This document shows positions 1-7,315 of a DNA stretch of 11,515 bases, one piece after another (the first letter of the stretch is position 1; every line of letters starts with the position of its first letter). The translations under genes and the position numbers were made by a program. The notes beneath the pieces were generated by a model. It ran no database searches. It was not told the DNA's origin and saw only the letters and a list, made by a program, of their open reading frames with translations. Source of the stretch: Pseudomonadota bacterium (lineage in GTDB: Bacteria; Pseudomonadota; Gammaproteobacteria; Burkholderiales; Burkholderiaceae); contig JAKORH010000198.1 in assembly GCA_029777935.1 (NCBI GenBank), forward strand, positions 1 through 11,515. The letters are read 5' to 3'.

Positions 1-2
1 CT

Positions 3-2558
3 GCCGACACGCCGCGCAACCTACGCGACGCCATCGTCGCCATCGTCGCCGCCGGCGCCGCCGCGCCCTGCGCCGCCGCGCCTGCGATGGTGCTGCCGGC
101 GATCGCCGGTGCGCCCGACGATGCGGCCACGCTGCTCGACGTGCTGGCGTGGCACGTCGAGCGCCATCCGCAGCGGCGGCACGTCACGTTCCTCGCCTCG
201 GACGCCGAGACGCAGATGCTCGACTACGGCGAACTGGACCGGCGCGCGCGCCGCATCGCCGCGGGTCTGTCCGCCGAAGGGCTGGCGCCGCGCGCGGCGT
301 GCGCGCTGATGCTGCCGACCTCGCTCGACTTTCTCGCGCTGTTCCTCGGCGTGCTGATGGCGGGCGCCGTTCCGGTGCCGATCTATCCGCCGTTCCGGCT
401 GTCGCAGCTCGAGGACCATTTGCGCCGCCAGGCCGGCATCCTCGCCAACTGCGAAGCGGCGCTGCTCGTGACGGTGCGCGAAGCGCGCCCGCTCGCACAA
501 CTGCTGCGCGGCGCGGTTCCGAGCCTGCGCGCGCTGCTGACCGTCGACGATCTGGCGGCCGGAGCGTACGCGCCGCTGCCGCGCAGCGGCGCCGACGACA
601 TTGCGTTCCTGCAGTACACGTCGGGCAGCACCGGCAGTCCGAAGGGTGTGATCCTCACGCACGCACACCTGCTGGCGAATCTGCGCGCGATGGGGCGCGC
701 GGCCGGCGCCACATCGAGCGACATCTTCGTGTCGTGGCTGCCGCTGTATCACGACATGGGGCTGATCGGCGCGTGGATGGCGAGCCTGTACTTCGGCATG
801 CAGCTCGTGCTGCTGCCGCCGCAGTCGTTCCTGGCGCGGCCCGCGCGCTGGTTGGCGGCGATCGACCGCCATCGCGCGACGATCTCGGCGGCGCCCAATT
901 TCGCGTTCGAACTGGTCGCCGCGCGCGTGCCCGACAGCGACCTCGAAGGGCTCGACCTGTCGTCGCTGCGCTGGCTCTTCAACGGCGCCGAGTCGGTCAG
1001 CGCCGAGACGATGGAGCGCTTCGCGCGGCGCATGGCGCGCTACGGCCTCGATGCGCGCGCGCTGGCGCCCGTATACGGCCTGGCCGAGTGCGCGCTCGAC
1101 CTGGCGTTTCCGCCGCCGCGGCGTGGACTGCAGGTGGACGTGATCGATCGCGATGCGCTGCGTTTTCGCGCCCGCGCCGAGCCGATGGCCGCCGGCGATC
1201 CCCGCGCGGAGACGGTCGTCGGCTGCGGCCGCGTGCTGCCCGGCTACGAGATCCGCATCGTCGATGCGCGCGGGCGGGCGTTGCCCGAGCGCGCGCAGGG
1301 GCGCATCGAGTTCCGCGGCCCGTCGGCCACGCCGGGCTACTACGGCAATCCGCAGGCGACCGCGGCGCTGAAGGACGGCGACTGGCTCGACAGCGGCGAC
1401 CTCGGCTATCTCGCGCACGGCGAGCTGTACGTCACCGGCCGGGCGAAGGACCTGATCATCCGCGGCGGCCACAACATCCATCCGTACGAACTCGAGCACG
1501 CGGTCGGCGCGCTGTCCGGAATCCGCCAAGGCTGCGTGGCCGTGCTCGGCGTCCGCGACGCCGCCGCCGCGACCGAGCGCGTGGTCGTGATCGCCGAAAC
1601 CCGCGAGACGGATCCGGCGCGGCGCGCGCAGCTCGCGGCGCGGATCAACCAGTGCGCGGTCGAGCTGATCGGCGGGCCGGCCGACGACATCGTGCTGGCG
1701 GCGCCGCACGCGGTGCTGAAGACCTCGAGCGGCAAGCTCCGCCGCGCCGCCACCCGCGAGGTCTACGAACGCGGGCTGATCGGACTGCCGCGGCGCGCGG
1801 TGTGGCTGCAGCTCGCCCGCCTTGCGGCGCAGTCGGCACTGGCGCGCGCGCGGGGCGCGGCGGCGCGTGCGCTGCAGTTCGCCGCGGCCGTGGGGATGTG
1901 GGGCGCGGCCGCAGTGGTCGGCGTGCTCGCGCTGCCGGCCGCGCTGCTGCCGGGTGTGACACGGCGGCGCCGGGTCGCGCGCGTTCTCGCGCGCCTCGGC
2001 GCACGGCTGGCCGGCGTGCGCGTGGACGTGCGCGGCGCGGAATCGCTGCCGGAGGCGCCGTGCTTGGCGGTCGCCAATCACGCCAGCTATCTCGACGCGA
2101 TCGTGCTGACGGCCACGCTGCCGCCGCGCTTCACCTTCGTCGCCAAGGCCGAGTTCCGGCGCCAGCCGCTGATGCGCTGGCTGCTCGACGCCCTCGGCGC
2201 GCGCTTCGTCGAGCGCGCCGCGGCCGCGCGCGGCGTGGAGGACGTGCGCGAGCTGGTCGCCGCAGTGCGTGCCGGCGAATCGCTGTTCGTCTTTCCCGAG
2301 GGAACCTTCCTGCGCGCGCCGGGCCTGCTGCCGTTTCATCTCGGCGCGTTCATGGTGGCCGCGGAATGCGGCGTGCCGGTCGCGCCGATCGGCCTGCGCG
2401 GCACGCGCGACCTGCTGCCGGCCGATCGCTGGCAGCCGCGGCCGGGGAGGGTGACGGTGGCGATCGGCGCGCCGATCGCGCCGATCGCCTCGGGATGGGA
2501 CGAAGCGCTGCGGCTGCGCGACGCCGCGCGCGCGCAGATCGAGCGGCTGGCGGGCTAG
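3..2558 (+). CDS. ACP (tail) - fatty acyl-AMP ligase - LPLAT acyltransferase fusion, 5'-partial
   Basis: The reading frame is open to the left edge of the window, so this is the 3' part of a longer gene. Residue numbers here count from the in-frame ATG at 87, which is probably internal. Codons 3-86 encode a stretch beginning ADTPRNLRDAIVAIV, which resembles the last helix of an acyl-carrier domain, then an Ala-rich linker. The adenylation domain spans about residues 15-560. It has the P-loop YTSGSTGSPKG (177-187), SWLPLYHDMGLIG (216-228), the APNFAFEL segment, YGLAE, GCGRVLPGYEIRIVD, GDLG (437-440) and catalytic Lys550 in SSGKLRR. The LPLYHDMGLIG and (S)CGRxLPG features are typical of fatty acyl-AMP ligases, which load ACPs rather than CoA. 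A hydrophobic stretch at about 595-620 may bind membrane. The C-terminal LPLAT/PlsC domain carries HX4D (NHASYLD, His665/Asp670) and FPEGTF (736-741). The inferred role is to activate a fatty acid, load it on the fused ACP and acylate a lysolipid or other acceptor. Domain order is the reverse of E. coli Aas. The acceptor is unknown. Confidence 0.85.
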   Translation, partial: ADTPRNLRDAIVAIVAAGAAAPCAAAPAMVLPAIAGAPDDAATLLDVLAWHVERHPQRRHVTFLASDAETQMLDYGELDRRARRIAAGLSAEGLAPRAACALMLPTSLDFLALFLGVLMAGAVPVPIYPPFRLSQLEDHLRRQAGILANCEAALLVTVREARPLAQLLRGAVPSLRALLTVDDLAAGAYAPLPRSGADDIAFLQYTSGSTGSPKGVILTHAHLLANLRAMGRAAGATSSDIFVSWLPLYHDMGLIGAWMASLYFGMQLVLLPPQSFLARPARWLAAIDRHRATISAAPNFAFELVAARVPDSDLEGLDLSSLRWLFNGAESVSAETMERFARRMARYGLDARALAPVYGLAECALDLAFPPPRRGLQVDVIDRDALRFRARAEPMAAGDPRAETVVGCGRVLPGYEIRIVDARGRALPERAQGRIEFRGPSATPGYYGNPQATAALKDGDWLDSGDLGYLAHGELYVTGRAKDLIIRGGHNIHPYELEHAVGALSGIRQGCVAVLGVRDAAAATERVVVIAETRETDPARRAQLAARINQCAVELIGGPADDIVLAAPHAVLKTSSGKLRRAATREVYERGLIGLPRRAVWLQLARLAAQSALARARGAAARALQFAAAVGMWGAAAVVGVLALPAALLPGVTRRRRVARVLARLGARLAGVRVDVRGAESLPEAPCLAVANHASYLDAIVLTATLPPRFTFVAKAEFRRQPLMRWLLDALGARFVERAAAARGVEDVRELVAAVRAGESLFVFPEGTFLRAPGLLPFHLGAFMVAAECGVPVAPIGLRGTRDLLPADRWQPRPGRVTVAIGAPIAPIASGWDEALRLRDAARAQIERLAG

Positions 2559-2607
2559 AACCTGTCTCAGCCTCCGCCGCGGTCGCGGAGGCTGAGGCAG
2601 GTTCTAG
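2555..2607 (+). repeat. Palindrome copy 1 in convergent gap; possible terminator
   Basis: Bases 2555-2577 pair with 2585-2607 around a 7-nt loop. There is a single non-Watson-Crick position (T2565 opposite G2597), which is a G.U wobble in the + strand RNA. The TAG stop of the fusion gene lies inside the left arm, and the stop of rtcB on the other strand is 5 nt beyond the right arm. The site could therefore end transcription from both sides. No T-run follows on either strand, so it is not a textbook intrinsic terminator. A related palindrome lies at 4486-4540 on the opposite strand. Confidence 0.75.
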
Positions 2608-2611
2608 CCTC

Positions 2612-4054
2612 TCAGCCCTTCACGCACAGCTTCGGCCGCAGGAACGCGACGCGCCTTGCGAGCCCCGCGCCTTCGGTCGCGGCCGCGACCGCATCGACGT
2701 CCTTGTACGCGCCGGGCGCTTCCTCGGCCGCGCCGCGCATCGACCGTGTGCGAATCAGGATGCCCTGGCGGCGCAGCTCGTCGATCAGCGTGCGGCCGTG
2801 CCACTGCTTCAGCGCCGCGTGCCGGCTCATCTGGCGGCCGGCGCCGTGGCTGGCGGAGCTGAACGCGCGCGCTTCACTCTGCTTCGTTCCGGCCAGGATG
2901 TAGGAGCCGGTGCCCATGCTGCCGCCGATGATCACCGGCTGGCCGACCTCGCGATAGCGCAGCGGGACCGCCGGGTGGCCGGGGCCGAACGCGCGCGTGG
3001 CGCCCTTGCGGTGCACGTAGAGCCGGCGCCGCCTGCGCTCGAATTCATGCTCTTCCAGCTTGCAGGTGTTGTGCGACACGTCGAACAGGGTTTCGATCGT
3101 CGCCTGCGGGAAGAAGTGCGTCAGCGTGCGCCGCGCGAGGTGCGCCAGGATCTGCCGGTTGGCGAGCGCCACATTGATCGCCGCGTTCATCGCGCCCAGG
3201 TACTGCTGCCCCTCGGGCGAGTTGATCGGCGCGCACGCCAGCTCCCGGTCGGGCAGCGCGATGCCGAGCCGGCTGGCCGCTTTCGCGAGGCTCACCAGGT
3301 AGTCGGTGCCGATCTGGTGCCCGAGCCCGCGCGAACCGCAGTGGATCGACACCACGATCTGTCCCGCGCGCACGCCGTACGCCCGCGCCGCCTGCTCGTC
3401 GAAGATCTTCTCGACCACCTGCACCTCGAGATAATGGTTGCCGGAGCCCAGCGTGCCCATCTCGCCGCGCTGGCGCTTCTTGGCTGTCTTCGACACGCTG
3501 TCAGGCACGGCGCCCTTGACGCGGCCATGCTCCTCGACGAACTCAAGTTCGGCGCCGGCGCCGAAGCCGTGGCGCACCGTCCACTCGGCGCCTTCGACCA
3601 TGATGTCGTCGAGATCGTCGTCATTCAGTTGCAGGTCGCCCTCGACGCCGACGCCGGCGGGAATGTCGCGGAACAGGCTGTCGGCCAGCTTCTCGCTCTT
3701 CGGCAGGATATCGTCGAAGGTCAGCGACGTGCGCAGGCAGCGGATGCCGCACGAGATGTCGAAACCCACGCCGCCCGCGGAAATGATCCCGCCCTGATCG
3801 GGATCGAACGCCGCCACGCCGCCGATCGGAAAGCCGTAGCCCCAGTGCGCGTCCGGCATCGCGAGCGCCGGGCCGACCAGCCCCGGCAGCCGCGCCACAT
3901 TGCCGATCTGCTCCAGCACCTTGTCATCCATCGCGGCGACCAGTTCGCGGTCGCCGTACAGCAGCGCGCTGCCCTTCGTTTCGGCGGGCAGCTTCACGCG
4001 CCAGCAGTAGTCGTCGATGCGTTCGAGTCTCGTCAGGTCCATGACATCACACAT
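2612..4054 (-). CDS. rtcB: RtcB-family RNA ligase (3'-phosphate/5'-hydroxyl)
   Basis: This is a GTP- and Mn-dependent ligase that joins RNA 2',3'-cyclic phosphate or 3'-phosphate ends to 5'-hydroxyl ends; it acts in the cytoplasm in RNA repair or tRNA ligation. At 480 aa it is close in length to the archaeal Pyrococcus enzyme (481 aa) and longer than E. coli RtcB (408 aa). Visible motifs are MPDAHWGYGFPIGG (66-79), GVGFDISCG with Asp99 and Cys102, GSGNHYLEV with Asn206 and His207, IHCGSRGLGHQ with His238, and SHNTCKLEEH with His328. SHGAGR contains His403, the expected guanylylated residue, and Lys479 is in the terminal KLCVKG. All the metal and nucleotide ligands known from the Pyrococcus enzyme are present. 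The ATG at 4054 overlaps the archease stop by 8 nt. An ATG at 4042 (fifth residue) starts 4 nt after that stop and gives numbering closer to the archaeal enzyme, so the start is uncertain. It forms an operon with archease. No rtcA or rtcR lies in the window. Confidence 0.95.
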   Translation of the reverse strand: MCDVMDLTRLERIDDYCWRVKLPAETKGSALLYGDRELVAAMDDKVLEQIGNVARLPGLVGPALAMPDAHWGYGFPIGGVAAFDPDQGGIISAGGVGFDISCGIRCLRTSLTFDDILPKSEKLADSLFRDIPAGVGVEGDLQLNDDDLDDIMVEGAEWTVRHGFGAGAELEFVEEHGRVKGAVPDSVSKTAKKRQRGEMGTLGSGNHYLEVQVVEKIFDEQAARAYGVRAGQIVVSIHCGSRGLGHQIGTDYLVSLAKAASRLGIALPDRELACAPINSPEGQQYLGAMNAAINVALANRQILAHLARRTLTHFFPQATIETLFDVSHNTCKLEEHEFERRRRRLYVHRKGATRAFGPGHPAVPLRYREVGQPVIIGGSMGTGSYILAGTKQSEARAFSSASHGAGRQMSRHAALKQWHGRTLIDELRRQGILIRTRSMRGAAEEAPGAYKDVDAVAAATEGAGLARRVAFLRPKLCVKG

Positions 4055-4475
4055 CCACCACGCAGCGCGCTTCCCAGCCGTCCGGTGTGGCCCGCACCGC
4101 CAGCGCGGTCAGTGTCGCGCCCTTGACCTCGGTGCCGCGCTCCTCGTCGGGCTGCCAGCGCCGGCCCTGCGCCTGCCCGCGCCACTGAGCGCCATCGCGG
4201 TCGAGCCGGAAGTCGAAGAACACGCCGCGCTCCTCGCGCGCGGCCGCCAGCAGCGCGTTCAGCCACCGTACCAGCGCGAGCTCCACGTCGTCCTCGGCGA
4301 ATTCGACCGTGGCGCGGATCGGCTTGTCGGCCGCTGCCGGCGCGCGCTCCGACATGATCGCGAACATCGCGCGCGCGGCAGACTCGAACGCACGCTCCAC
4401 GCCGGCGCCGCGGCCGATCACGCCGATGTCCGCGCCGTGCTCGAAGTACTCGACGCTGTCGGTCGGAAGCTTCAC
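4047..4475 (-). CDS. Archease, RtcB cofactor protein
   Basis: Archease is a small protein that speeds guanylylation and turnover of RtcB. The start chosen is GTG at 4475, giving 142 aa, close to the family's usual length of about 140. It is preceded by GGGGA at about 4-nt spacing. The frame is open further upstream to a GTG at 4553 (168 aa), but those extra 26 residues would be encoded by a palindromic repeat and look non-homologous. The protein has VEYFEHGADIGVIGRG near the N-terminus, a variant of the usual EHTADIGI with Thr replaced by Gly. It also has the acidic helix EDDVELALVRWLNALL in the middle, VKGATLTAL, and a C-terminal VVDV whose terminal Asp fits the metal-binding acidic cluster known for archeases. 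Its TGA overlaps the start of rtcB, which implies translational coupling and supports the identification. Confidence 0.88.
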   Translation of the reverse strand: MKLPTDSVEYFEHGADIGVIGRGAGVERAFESAARAMFAIMSERAPAAADKPIRATVEFAEDDVELALVRWLNALLAAAREERGVFFDFRLDRDGAQWRGQAQGRRWQPDEERGTEVKGATLTALAVRATPDGWEARCVVDV

Positions 4476-4480
4476 TGAGT

Positions 4481-4485
4481 CCCCG
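4481..4485 (-). promoter_or_regulatory. Ribosome binding site deciding the archease start
   Basis: On the - strand the sequence CGGGGACTCA precedes the GTG at 4475. GGGGA is a moderate Shine-Dalgarno match at short spacing. It lies just 3' of the palindrome at 4486-4540. No comparable site precedes the longer alternative start at 4553. Confidence 0.4.
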
Positions 4486-4540
4486 TAGAGCCCATCTCGG
4501 AATCCGCAACCGATCGCCGCGGACTCCGAGATAGGTTCCA
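4486..4540 (-). repeat. Palindrome copy 2, upstream of archease-rtcB
   Basis: Read on the - strand this imperfect hairpin starts GGAACCTATCTCGGAGTCCGC and ends near GGGCTCTA. Bases 4519-4538 pair with 4488-4507 around an 11-nt loop, with G.U wobbles at 4493/4533 and 4502/4524 and one mismatch (4490/4536) when read as - strand RNA. The left arm matches the left arm of the palindrome at 2555-2607 at 16 of 20 positions, so the two belong to one repeat family. It would lie in the 5' leader of the archease-rtcB transcript if the promoter is further upstream. I could not identify a sigma-54 or convincing sigma-70 promoter in the region. Confidence 0.7.
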
Positions 4541-4649
4541 GCGTCGCGCACACCGCAAATTGACCTCGGGCAACGCGTCAAGCGACATGCGTCGCACGCT
4601 TGCGGCATGGGCAGTCTCCGCGCGGAGCGCCCAGAATCCGTTTGACTCC

Positions 4650-6128
4650 ATGGCAACTTCTTCGCCCTTCGCCGCACCCCCGTTCACGGCGCCGCCACGG
4701 CCCGCAAGCGGTGCTCCGGGCGATGCGAGCCGCTGGCTGTCGCACGCGTGGGACGTGTGGCTGGGCGGCTGGCTTCCTCCGCAGGAGCTGCGGCGGCGCG
4801 CGGCGCAACGCCTGCGCGAGCTGATCGGATTCGCGCACTCGTGCGTCCCGCTGTACCGACAACTGTATCGCGATCTGCCGCACGGCGCCGTGTCGCTCGC
4901 GCAATTGCCGATCGTGCGCAAGAGCGATCTGATGCGCGATCTGGAAGCGAGCTTCAGCGACCGCACGATATCGCGCGACGCGTTGCTGCGCTTCCTCGCG
5001 CGCGGCGACACGATCGGCCGTCCGTTCAGGGACCGGTACTGGGTGTGGACCACGTCGGGAACGACGGGCACGCCGGGCATCTTCCTGCACGACGCCGACG
5101 CGCTCGCCGTGTACGAAGCGCTGCAGATGTTCCGTTTCCGGCGCATCCTGTCGCCGGCGGAGATGGCGCTGCGCTTCGCCGCCGGTGAACGCTTTGCGAT
5201 GGTCGCCGCCACGGGCGGGCACTTCGCCGGCGTGGCCAGCATTGAGCACTTGCGCAGCGCGTATCCATGGCTGGCGCCGGCGCTGCGCTCGTTCTCGCTG
5301 CTGCAGCCGTGGCCGGCGCTGGTGGCGCAGCTCAATGCGTACCGGCCGACGCAACTGGCCACCTATCCGACCGCGGCCGCGGTACTCGCCGAAGAGCAGG
5401 ACGCCGGCCGGCTGAAGCTCGAACTGCGCGAGCTGTGGACCGGCGGCGAGTGCCTGTGCCCGGCGACGCACCGCAGGCTGGAGGAGAGCTTCGGCTGCCG
5501 CGTGCGCAACGAGTACGGCGCCTCCGAGTTCATGTCGATCGCATGGGACTGCGGCTTCGGCAGCCTGCACGTGAACAGCGACTGGGTGCTGCTGGAGCCG
5601 GTCGATGCCGCCTGGCACGCAGTCGCGCCGGGTGAGCCGTCGCACACGGTGCTGCTGACCAACCTCGCCAATCGGGTGCAGCCGCTGATCCGCTACGACC
5701 TCGGCGATTCGATCACGGTGCGCCCAGGACCGTGCCCGTGCGGCAGCCTCCTGCCGGCGATCCAGGTCGAGGGCCGGCATGACGACACGCTGGCGCTCGC
5801 CGACGCGGCGGGCCGGCTGGTCAAGCTGCTGCCGCTGGTGCTCGAGACCGTGCTGGAGGAACAGGCGCACGTGCACGACTTCCAGCTCGTGCAGACCGGG
5901 CCGCGCCGGCTGCTGCTGCGGCTCGGGCTCGCCGAACGCGGTCGCACCGAAGCGGCGCGCGCCGCGCTGCGCAGCTATCTGCAGTCGGTCGGACTGGATG
6001 TCGCGATCCTGCAGATCGACACGCTGCCGCCGCAGCGCAGCCCGGGCAGCGGCAAGCTGCGGCGTGTGGTCAACGCCGGCACACCGCAGACCGAGCGCCG
6101 CGGGCGGCCGCGCGGACCGGCGCTGTAG
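4650..6128 (+). CDS. PaaK/CapK-type adenylate-forming ligase
   Basis: This is a member of the ANL adenylating superfamily, closest in layout to phenylacetate-CoA ligases and CapK-like proteins; the true acid substrate is unknown. The start is uncertain. I use the ATG at 4650 (492 aa); in-frame ATG at 4587 and TTG at 4560 are possible, but none of the three has a clear ribosome binding site. With residues counted from the TTG at 4560, motifs are TTSGTTG (P-loop, 164-170), the TGGECL segment, YGASE (319-323), RYDLGD (378-383) and GSGKLRR with Lys499. A CPCG cysteine pair precedes the hinge region, as in PaaK-like proteins (C-x-CG). The N-terminal helix-rich region FAHSCVPLYRQLYRDL is the family's usual pre-core segment. 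The lipoprotein peptidase starts 32 nt downstream and may be co-transcribed. No other paa genes are present, so a phenylacetate pathway role is unlikely. Confidence 0.82.
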   Translation: MATSSPFAAPPFTAPPRPASGAPGDASRWLSHAWDVWLGGWLPPQELRRRAAQRLRELIGFAHSCVPLYRQLYRDLPHGAVSLAQLPIVRKSDLMRDLEASFSDRTISRDALLRFLARGDTIGRPFRDRYWVWTTSGTTGTPGIFLHDADALAVYEALQMFRFRRILSPAEMALRFAAGERFAMVAATGGHFAGVASIEHLRSAYPWLAPALRSFSLLQPWPALVAQLNAYRPTQLATYPTAAAVLAEEQDAGRLKLELRELWTGGECLCPATHRRLEESFGCRVRNEYGASEFMSIAWDCGFGSLHVNSDWVLLEPVDAAWHAVAPGEPSHTVLLTNLANRVQPLIRYDLGDSITVRPGPCPCGSLLPAIQVEGRHDDTLALADAAGRLVKLLPLVLETVLEEQAHVHDFQLVQTGPRRLLLRLGLAERGRTEAARAALRSYLQSVGLDVAILQIDTLPPQRSPGSGKLRRVVNAGTPQTERRGRPRGPAL

Positions 6129-6160
6129 AGCGCGGCTGGCGACGAGGTAATCTCGCCGCC

Positions 6161-7237
6161 GTGATCCGGCGGCCCTCCACCCTACGTCTGCTGCTCGGCG
6201 CCGCCGTTGTCGTCGCGCTCGCCGGCTGCTCGACGCTGCAGTACTACGCGCAGGCCGTGCACGGCGAGCTTTCGATGCTCGCTTCGGCGCGGCCGATCGA
6301 CGAGTTGCTGGCCGACCCTTCGACGCCGCAGCCGCTGAAGCAGCGCCTCGAGCAGGCGCGCGAGATCCGTGCATTCGCCTCCCGTGAGCTGGGCCTGCCG
6401 GACAACCGCAGCTACACCTCGTACGCCGATCTGCACCGCAGCGCGGCGGTGTGGAATGTGTTCGCGACGCCGCTGCTGTCGCTCGAGCTGAAGACGTGGT
6501 GCTATCCGTTCTTCGGCTGCGCCGGCTATCGCGGTTACTTCGACAAGGCCGACGCGGACCGCTTCGCCGCCGGCCTGCGCGCGCAGGGTCTCGACGTGGC
6601 GCTGCTCCCGGTACCCGCTTATTCGACGCTCGGCTGGTTCGACGATCCGCTGCTGAACACGTTCATCTTCGCGCAGCAGGCGGAGCTGGCGCGCCTGATC
6701 TTCCACGAGCTGGCGCATCAGGTCGTCTATGTGCGCGACGACACCGTGTTCAACGAGAGTTTCGCCACTACCGTCGAGCGCGCCGGCGTGACGCGCTGGC
6801 TCGCGGCGCGCCGCGAGCCGGCGCTCGCGGAGGGCTACGCGCAGATCGCGCGCCGGCGCGCCGATTTCGTCGCGCTGCTGCTGCAATATCGCGAGCGGCT
6901 GGAGCGCATCTACGCCGAACCGGCGGCGCGCGAGGTACTGCTGGAGCGCAAGCGCGCGCTGTTCGAGCAGCTCGCCGCCGACTACCGCACGCTTCGCGAC
7001 GGTCCCTGGGGCGGATATCGCGGCTACGACGGCTACTTCGCGCAGGACCTGAACAACGCGTCTCTGGCCGCTGTCGGCGCCTACCACGCGCTGGTGCCCG
7101 CGTTCGAGGCGCTGCTGGCGCGCGACGAGGGCCGCTTGCCGGCCTTCTACGCCGACGTCAAGCGGCTCGCCCGGCTGCCCAGGCGCGAGCGCGACGAGGC
7201 GCTCGCCGCACTGACATCAGGGCAAACCTCGAGATGA
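6161..7237 (+). CDS. Putative zinc aminopeptidase, lipoprotein (PF10023-like)
   Basis: This is a predicted membrane-anchored metallopeptidase of 358 aa. The N-terminus is a lipoprotein signal: basic MIRR, a hydrophobic core, then lipobox LAGC with Cys23 as the lipidated residue. The zinc site is visible as HELAH (182-186) with FNESFA (197-202) following 11 residues later, where Glu199 is the likely third ligand. The region LKTWCYPFFGCAGYRGYF and the segment around LPVPAYSTLGWFDDPLLNTF are characteristic of the bacterial aminopeptidase family formerly called DUF2265, as I recall it. The start is GTG at 6161 with a weak GAGGT about 12 nt upstream; the lipobox position supports it. The substrate and physiological role are not established for this family, and aminopeptidase activity is inferred from the family name and zinc motif. 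Confidence 0.88.
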   Translation: MIRRPSTLRLLLGAAVVVALAGCSTLQYYAQAVHGELSMLASARPIDELLADPSTPQPLKQRLEQAREIRAFASRELGLPDNRSYTSYADLHRSAAVWNVFATPLLSLELKTWCYPFFGCAGYRGYFDKADADRFAAGLRAQGLDVALLPVPAYSTLGWFDDPLLNTFIFAQQAELARLIFHELAHQVVYVRDDTVFNESFATTVERAGVTRWLAARREPALAEGYAQIARRRADFVALLLQYRERLERIYAEPAAREVLLERKRALFEQLAADYRTLRDGPWGGYRGYDGYFAQDLNNASLAAVGAYHALVPAFEALLARDEGRLPAFYADVKRLARLPRRERDEALAALTSGQTSR

Positions 7238-7303
7238 AAGCGGCAACCGGTCAGTATCATCGAGCCGGCATAGAACCGCACGGCCAACCAACCGAAAACA
7301 AGA

Positions 7304-7308
7304 GGAGA
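7304..7308 (+). promoter_or_regulatory. Strong ribosome binding site of fadD
   Basis: AGGAG lies in the leader AAGAGGAGACCAATTC just before the ATG at 7316, at good spacing. The 78-nt gap after the peptidase gene also holds TATCAT at 7255-7260, which could be a -10 box, but I see no convincing -35. An independent fadD promoter is therefore only possible. Confidence 0.6.
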
Positions 7309-7315
7309 CCAATTC

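Noticed and set aside
30..86. Direct repeats of ATCGTCGCC near the left edge
   Set aside because: They encode an Ile-Val-Ala stretch leading into an Ala-rich linker inside an open gene; no independent repeat element is needed to explain them.
21..2339. A 772-codon open frame antisense to the fusion gene
   Set aside because: It is rich in Arg, Gln and His with no recognisable domain or ribosome binding site. The + strand frame has unambiguous enzyme motifs.
149..4126. A nearly 4-kb open frame on the + strand running through the fusion gene and across rtcB
   Set aside because: The translation is Arg/Ala-rich without domains, and it crosses two well-supported genes on opposite strands. It is an effect of high GC removing stop codons.
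4541..4660. A sigma-54 promoter for the archease-rtcB operon
   Set aside because: I looked for TGGCAC-N5-TTGC on the - strand and found no acceptable match.
4578..6374. A long - strand open frame antisense to the PaaK-like ligase
   Set aside because: Its composition is that of a GC-rich shadow frame, and the + strand carries complete ANL motifs.
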